From Blastocatellia bacterium (lineage in GTDB: Bacteria; Acidobacteriota; Blastocatellia; Pyrinomonadales; Pyrinomonadaceae): DNA of 64,000 nt. Made by a program: the position numbers and the translations under genes. The notes beneath the pieces were generated by a model. It was not told where the DNA came from. It saw only the letters and a list, made by a program, of their open reading frames with translations, and ran no database searches. The stretch spans positions 124,001 through 188,000 of the forward strand of contig JAEUQK010000029.1 of assembly GCA_016789265.1 (NCBI GenBank), in the 5' to 3' direction. Positions within the stretch are counted from its first letter, which is position 1, and the number at the start of each line of letters is the position of its first letter. Shown piece by piece: positions 60,756 through 64,000 of the stretch.

Positions 60756-62711
60756 ATGTTCAGTGATAATTTCAGACGCGGGGAAGGGAACGGAAAAGGA
60801 AAGAAAGGCTCAAAAGCGATATCAAAGCTCGCTGACATTGGCTGGAAAGCATTCCAGGCGGTGAATACGGCCTTGCCCGAAGGTCAGGCAATTCAACCAA
60901 GTTGGGCCGCCGAGCCTCTGCTCAAGTCTTACGAGCGTACCGCTCCCCCGCTTGGATTTCCGCGTGAGACGGATTCGCTTTGTCCCGCCTGCGTTAAGCA
61001 GGTTCGCAACGGCGTTATCTCGGGGGACATTCCGCTGGACATCCTGATGAACTCACATCCGGGCGAGATCAAGGCACAGATAGTCGAGGAAAACGGACAG
61101 GTGTTGATGCGAAAGACGTGCCCGACGCACGGCGAGTTCGAGGACGTTCTGGCGACCGACGCGCGCTTTCTCCAGCGCATCGAATCGCTCTTCTTCGGCC
61201 GCGACTTCAAGGCGGCCGAGGATTCCCACGTCCATCACCACGGCACGAGCGACATCAAATTCGGCCGCGGGGCCGTGCTCACGGTCGACCTGACGAATCG
61301 CTGCAACATGATGTGCAACCCGTGCTTCATGGACGCCAACCAGGTCGGCTACGTGCATGAGCCGACTTTCGAGGACACGAAAGCGATCCTCGACCGCGCC
61401 GTTTCGTTCAAGCCGCGGCGGCAGATCATCATCCTGTTTTCCGGCGGCGAGCCGACGCTCTCGCCCTATTTCCTGGACGCGGTCGCCTACGCGAAAAAGA
61501 TCGGTTTCTATCGCATCCTGGCCGCCACCAACGGCATCCGCTACGCCGAGGACATCGAGTTCTGCAAGGCCGCCAAGGCCGCCGGCCAGCACGGCGTTTA
61601 CCTTCAGTTCGACGGAACAAACGAAGAAGACAACAAGCATCGGGGCGTTGGGAATTTGTTTGACGTGAAGCTAAAGGCTATCGAAAATCTAGCCGAGGTA
61701 GGGATAAAGGTCACCCTCGTGACGACGATCGTGAATTCGTGGAATAACGAAGGGATCGGTTCGATCGTGAAGTTTGCGGCCGAGAACATCGACAAGGTTC
61801 AGACGATCGCGTTTCAGCCGGTATCGTTTACCGGACGAGATGAAGACGTTTCAGACAAGGACCGGATCCAGCAGCGATACACTCTTGCGGGAATGACGCA
61901 CGATCTTAAAGATCAGCTCGGCGGTGTGCTTGAGCCGATGCGCGATTGGTTTCCGCTGTCGTCGTATTCAGCCTTTACGTCAGTGATGGATATGCTGCAA
62001 GGGGCGGACGCACCGTGGGGATGGTCGTCGTGTAATTGCCATCCGAACTGCGGCATTTTTACTTTAATGGTCGTCAACAAAAAGACGAACCAAATAAGGT
62101 CGCTGTTCGAGTTCTTCAATTACGAGCAGTTTATGAAGGACGTCGCGAAGATCACAGACTCGGCACGCGGCAAGAAACTGACTATGGCTCAACTTGCGAT
62201 GGCGATCATGCGAAATTACGACGCGTCGCGTGCACCCGAAGGATTCCCGATTTCGCAGATCGTCAACCTGTTCAAGCCGTCGTCGACGACCTCGAACAGC
62301 GACCGCAACGATCGGATGAAGGCCGAAAAAACGGAAGAGGACGTCTGGCGCGTCCTCTGCGTCGAGGGGATGTGGTTCCAGGACCTTTTCACCTACGATT
62401 TCCGCCGTACCGAGATGTGCGTGATCCCGTACGGGACGCAGGAAGGCGAGATCAGCTTCTGTGCCTACAACACCGGCGTCGGCTGGCGGCAGATCATCGA
62501 GGAGATGCACAAGACCGCCTCGCTCTCCGAGTGGTATCAGGAACACGGCCGCCACGCCGTTTACGCCAAGGGCAAAGAAGTCCCGAACATCAGCAAAACG
62601 CGCTCGCTGAGCCTGCCGGTGATCGCCAAAGTGCTCGAAGAGGACCTCGAAAAACCGACCGCGACGCCGTTCCTGGTCGAGGCCGACGAACACGAAACTG
62701 TCGGCGTCTAA
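60756..62711 (+). CDS. Radical SAM protein resembling tetraether/membrane-spanning lipid synthase
   Basis: A 651-residue radical SAM protein. The N-terminal part has a zinc-binding region (DSLCPACVKQV, then MRKTCPTHGEFED), and the radical cluster motif is TNRCNMMCNPCFMD (CxxxCxxC near residue 183). ILFSGGEPTLSPYFLDA is the GGEP motif, and CNCHPNCG and SFCAYNTG are further Cys positions. The N-terminal Cys pattern before the radical SAM core matches the MJ0619/Tes group that joins lipid tails; Acidobacteria are known to make membrane-spanning iso-diabolic acid. I therefore infer a Tes- or Mss-like enzyme, not proven. A TTG at 60645 is possible but ATG 60756 fits. Third-position GC changes sharply inside the gene. 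Confidence 0.75.
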   Translation: MFSDNFRRGEGNGKGKKGSKAISKLADIGWKAFQAVNTALPEGQAIQPSWAAEPLLKSYERTAPPLGFPRETDSLCPACVKQVRNGVISGDIPLDILMNSHPGEIKAQIVEENGQVLMRKTCPTHGEFEDVLATDARFLQRIESLFFGRDFKAAEDSHVHHHGTSDIKFGRGAVLTVDLTNRCNMMCNPCFMDANQVGYVHEPTFEDTKAILDRAVSFKPRRQIIILFSGGEPTLSPYFLDAVAYAKKIGFYRILAATNGIRYAEDIEFCKAAKAAGQHGVYLQFDGTNEEDNKHRGVGNLFDVKLKAIENLAEVGIKVTLVTTIVNSWNNEGIGSIVKFAAENIDKVQTIAFQPVSFTGRDEDVSDKDRIQQRYTLAGMTHDLKDQLGGVLEPMRDWFPLSSYSAFTSVMDMLQGADAPWGWSSCNCHPNCGIFTLMVVNKKTNQIRSLFEFFNYEQFMKDVAKITDSARGKKLTMAQLAMAIMRNYDASRAPEGFPISQIVNLFKPSSTTSNSDRNDRMKAEKTEEDVWRVLCVEGMWFQDLFTYDFRRTEMCVIPYGTQEGEISFCAYNTGVGWRQIIEEMHKTASLSEWYQEHGRHAVYAKGKEVPNISKTRSLSLPVIAKVLEEDLEKPTATPFLVEADEHETVGV

Positions 62712-62740
62712 GAACTGTTTCTGCCACGGAGTTACACAGA

Positions 62741-62768
62741 AAAAGCCCGCGATTGCCGCGGGCTTTTT
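62741..62768. terminator. Intrinsic terminator between convergent genes
   Basis: A perfect 7-bp stem (gcccgcg with cgcgggc) with a five-base loop is preceded by A residues and followed by T residues. It ends the radical SAM transcript and also serves the mini-prepilin gene in the opposite direction. Confidence 0.9.
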
Positions 62769-62797
62769 AGATTGTGTGATCAGATGATTCGGAAGAT

Positions 62798-62905
62798 TTA
62801 CTTCTGAACCGCGGGAAGCAACAGACCGATCAGGACTGCGATTATTGCGATCACGACAAGGCTCTCGGTGAGGGTAAAGCCAGCTTGATTTATTAAGTTC
62901 TTCAT
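62798..62905 (-). CDS. Mini-prepilin, 35 residues
   Basis: The ATG at 62905 has AAGGAG seven bases upstream. The product contains only the prepilin start: a short basic leader ending in Gly, Phe-Thr-Leu-Thr-Glu at the cleavage site (GFTLTESLVVIAIIAVLIG), and a membrane helix ending in LLPAVQK before TAA. It is like the N-terminus of type IV pilin and secretion pseudopilins, without the globular part. Either it is a degraded pilin gene or a real microprotein; the good ribosome site and a terminator at its 3' side favour expression. Confidence 0.65.
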   Translation of the reverse strand: MKNLINQAGFTLTESLVVIAIIAVLIGLLLPAVQK

Positions 62906-63108
62906 ATTGTTGCTCCTTCGTTTTTCTATGGATCGTGTCCATGTTTCGTTGACGAAGGGGTCAACATTTTTTGCTTTCTTCATGTTGATTTGTGCGCGTT
63001 TGGTGGTTCCGGTTTGAGAGTTAAACCACGAAATACACGAAAATACGCGAGATCATACCGAACAGATCCGAACCGGACATTACCTTTTCGATCAAAAAAC
63101 TATCCGAT
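62906..63108. other. Intergenic stretch with a short dispersed-looking repeat
   Basis: No gene is seen. At about 63021-63051 is an AT-rich word (taaaccacgaaatacacga), of a type that recurs in environmental bacterial genomes. The promoter of the mini-prepilin should lie in the part next to 62906. The stop of the isomerase gene lies at the right edge. Confidence 0.4.
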
Positions 63109-64000
63109 CTAAATCGTTTTCTTTATGGCGGTCAGGCCTTCTTCTACGGTCACGCCGTTGCCGAGGTGAACTCTTAACGCTCGGCGGCCGCGATCCAGCA
63201 GTACTTGAAAATCGCCGCGGGCCTGAGCGGCTTTGACCACGCCGAAAGTGTACTTTTGTCCAGGCACCGGAAGGTCTGCAGCGTCGTCCGCGGTGATCTG
63301 CAGAAACACGCCGTTGTTTGCGCCGCCCTTATAGGCTTGGCCGGTCGAGTGTAGAAAACGCGGCCCGAAACCGAGGCAGGTCGCCGAAAGTTCCTTTTCA
63401 AGGACCGTTTCCCTGATCGCTTGAAGTGCCGCTTCATGCTCGGCGCTCATCTCGAAGTAAGCGAGCAAGGCGAAATAATCACCGGAGCCGAGTCGTGAAA
63501 GATGCGCTTTCAGATACGACGAAAGCGATCTGTTTTCACCGACGATCGAGTTCAACGCATCGACGTTCACGTCGTCGCTGAAAAGGGCGATCCCGTCTGA
63601 TCCAAAGAACGGAGTTTCGTCGGGCAGCGAACCGGTTCGTTCGTATTCTTCGGTGATCTTTCGAGCCTCGATCTTTGCAGATTCGACGTCAGGTTGGTTG
63701 AAAGGATTGATCCCCATCACGGCTCCCGCAACCGCGGTGGCAAATTCCCATCGGAAGAACTCCTGAGATATGTGATAGAGACTTTCCAGTTCAATGCGGA
63801 TCAAAGGATGCCCGGCGCGTTCGATGTCCTCGAGCCGTTGGTAAACATCCTCATCTGTTGCACCGCCCTTCAACGCCAGGTGAACGAACACGCGGTCATT
63901 GTAATAATTCTCGGCGTCGATGATCGGTTCGCGATCGACCGGAATGATCGCAACGCCGTTCTTGCCGGTAGATTCGGCGATCAATTGTTCAAGCCACGCA
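63109..64000 (-). CDS. Glucose-6-phosphate isomerase domain, probably of a transaldolase/isomerase fusion, partial
   Basis: The frame is open to the right edge of the window, so the N-terminal part is missing. The visible 297 residues are the C-terminal region of a sugar isomerase: WLEQLIAESTGK at the edge, WEFATAVAGAVMGINPFNQPD, then the end with GFGPRFLHSTGQAYKGG and NNGVFLQITADD. The pattern with GPRFLHSTGQ and YTFGVVKAAQARGDFQVL is that of bifunctional transaldolase/phosphoglucose isomerase proteins. The upstream part could also be a single-domain isomerase. It should act in glycolysis and the pentose phosphate pathway. Confidence 0.88.
   Translation of the reverse strand, partial: AWLEQLIAESTGKNGVAIIPVDREPIIDAENYYNDRVFVHLALKGGATDEDVYQRLEDIERAGHPLIRIELESLYHISQEFFRWEFATAVAGAVMGINPFNQPDVESAKIEARKITEEYERTGSLPDETPFFGSDGIALFSDDVNVDALNSIVGENRSLSSYLKAHLSRLGSGDYFALLAYFEMSAEHEAALQAIRETVLEKELSATCLGFGPRFLHSTGQAYKGGANNGVFLQITADDAADLPVPGQKYTFGVVKAAQARGDFQVLLDRGRRALRVHLGNGVTVEEGLTAIKKTI

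Noticed and set aside
61053-61640. Long antisense frame within the radical SAM gene
   Set aside because: It appears because of the high third-position GC of this part; the plus-strand gene has clear family motifs. The same holds for the frame at 62064-62942.

Overview
The window looks like a chromosomal stretch of a Gram-negative member of the Acidobacteriota, probably class Blastocatellia (inference). The reasons are lipid A genes (lpxI, lpxK), many secreted peptidases and lipoproteins, an hrcA-grpE-dnaK-dnaJ block, an RHS-related island, and a radical SAM protein resembling membrane-spanning lipid synthases. Most of it is compact housekeeping DNA on both strands. There is one accessory island, at about 29.4-34.2 kb.

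Layout. 0-11.6 kb: a Gly/Tyr/Asn-rich repeat protein, rsmI, an M28 peptidase, lpxI, a tricorn-like S41 protease, a broken cytochrome P460 gene, a ferritin-like protein, and lipA coupled to a GNAT gene. 11.7-15.1 kb: a promoter, a SAM-II type riboswitch and a terminator hairpin, then a homocysteine synthase-type PLP enzyme, a JAMM peptidase and a ThiS-E1-rhodanese fusion. I read this as a protein-thiocarboxylate route to homocysteine/methionine under S-adenosylmethionine control, the most striking system in the window. 15.1-28.9 kb: an S26 peptidase, Fe/Mn-SOD, ferredoxin, truA, a thioesterase, a dead GxxExxY gene between inverted repeats, a GT-C-like membrane protein, an AI-2E permease, a 51-residue membrane protein, lpxK coupled to pabA/trpG, and several secreted proteins.

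28.9-34.2 kb: an island with RHS fragments, a zincin-like HELLH protein, several small secreted or membrane proteins (two of them paralogues), and two remnants of a Y1 (REP-associated) transposase. One remnant lies between inverted copies of a TTGCAATATTGCAA palindrome. 34.2-45.4 kb: a SprT-like protease, the heat-shock genes, yqeY, three proteins sharing a C-terminal GPxGGCYYL module (one a thermonuclease), and a tandem pair of membrane proteins whose second copy has an in-frame TAG.

45.4-64.0 kb: a second large membrane protein, HU, tRNA-Pro(UGG), rdgB, a ybbA/ybbP-like ABC exporter divergent from two tandem tesA-like esterases, thrC, a PNPOx-like protein, an AhpD-like protein, and an alpha/beta hydrolase divergent from a CGNR regulator across a palindromic promoter. 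The end carries the Tes/Mss-like radical SAM protein, a 35-residue mini-prepilin, and the C-terminal part of a sugar isomerase that runs off the edge.

Three genes (cytochrome P460, GxxExxY, the second tandem membrane protein) are each broken by a nonsense codon in an otherwise well-kept frame. Either gene decay is active here or some of these are base-call errors.
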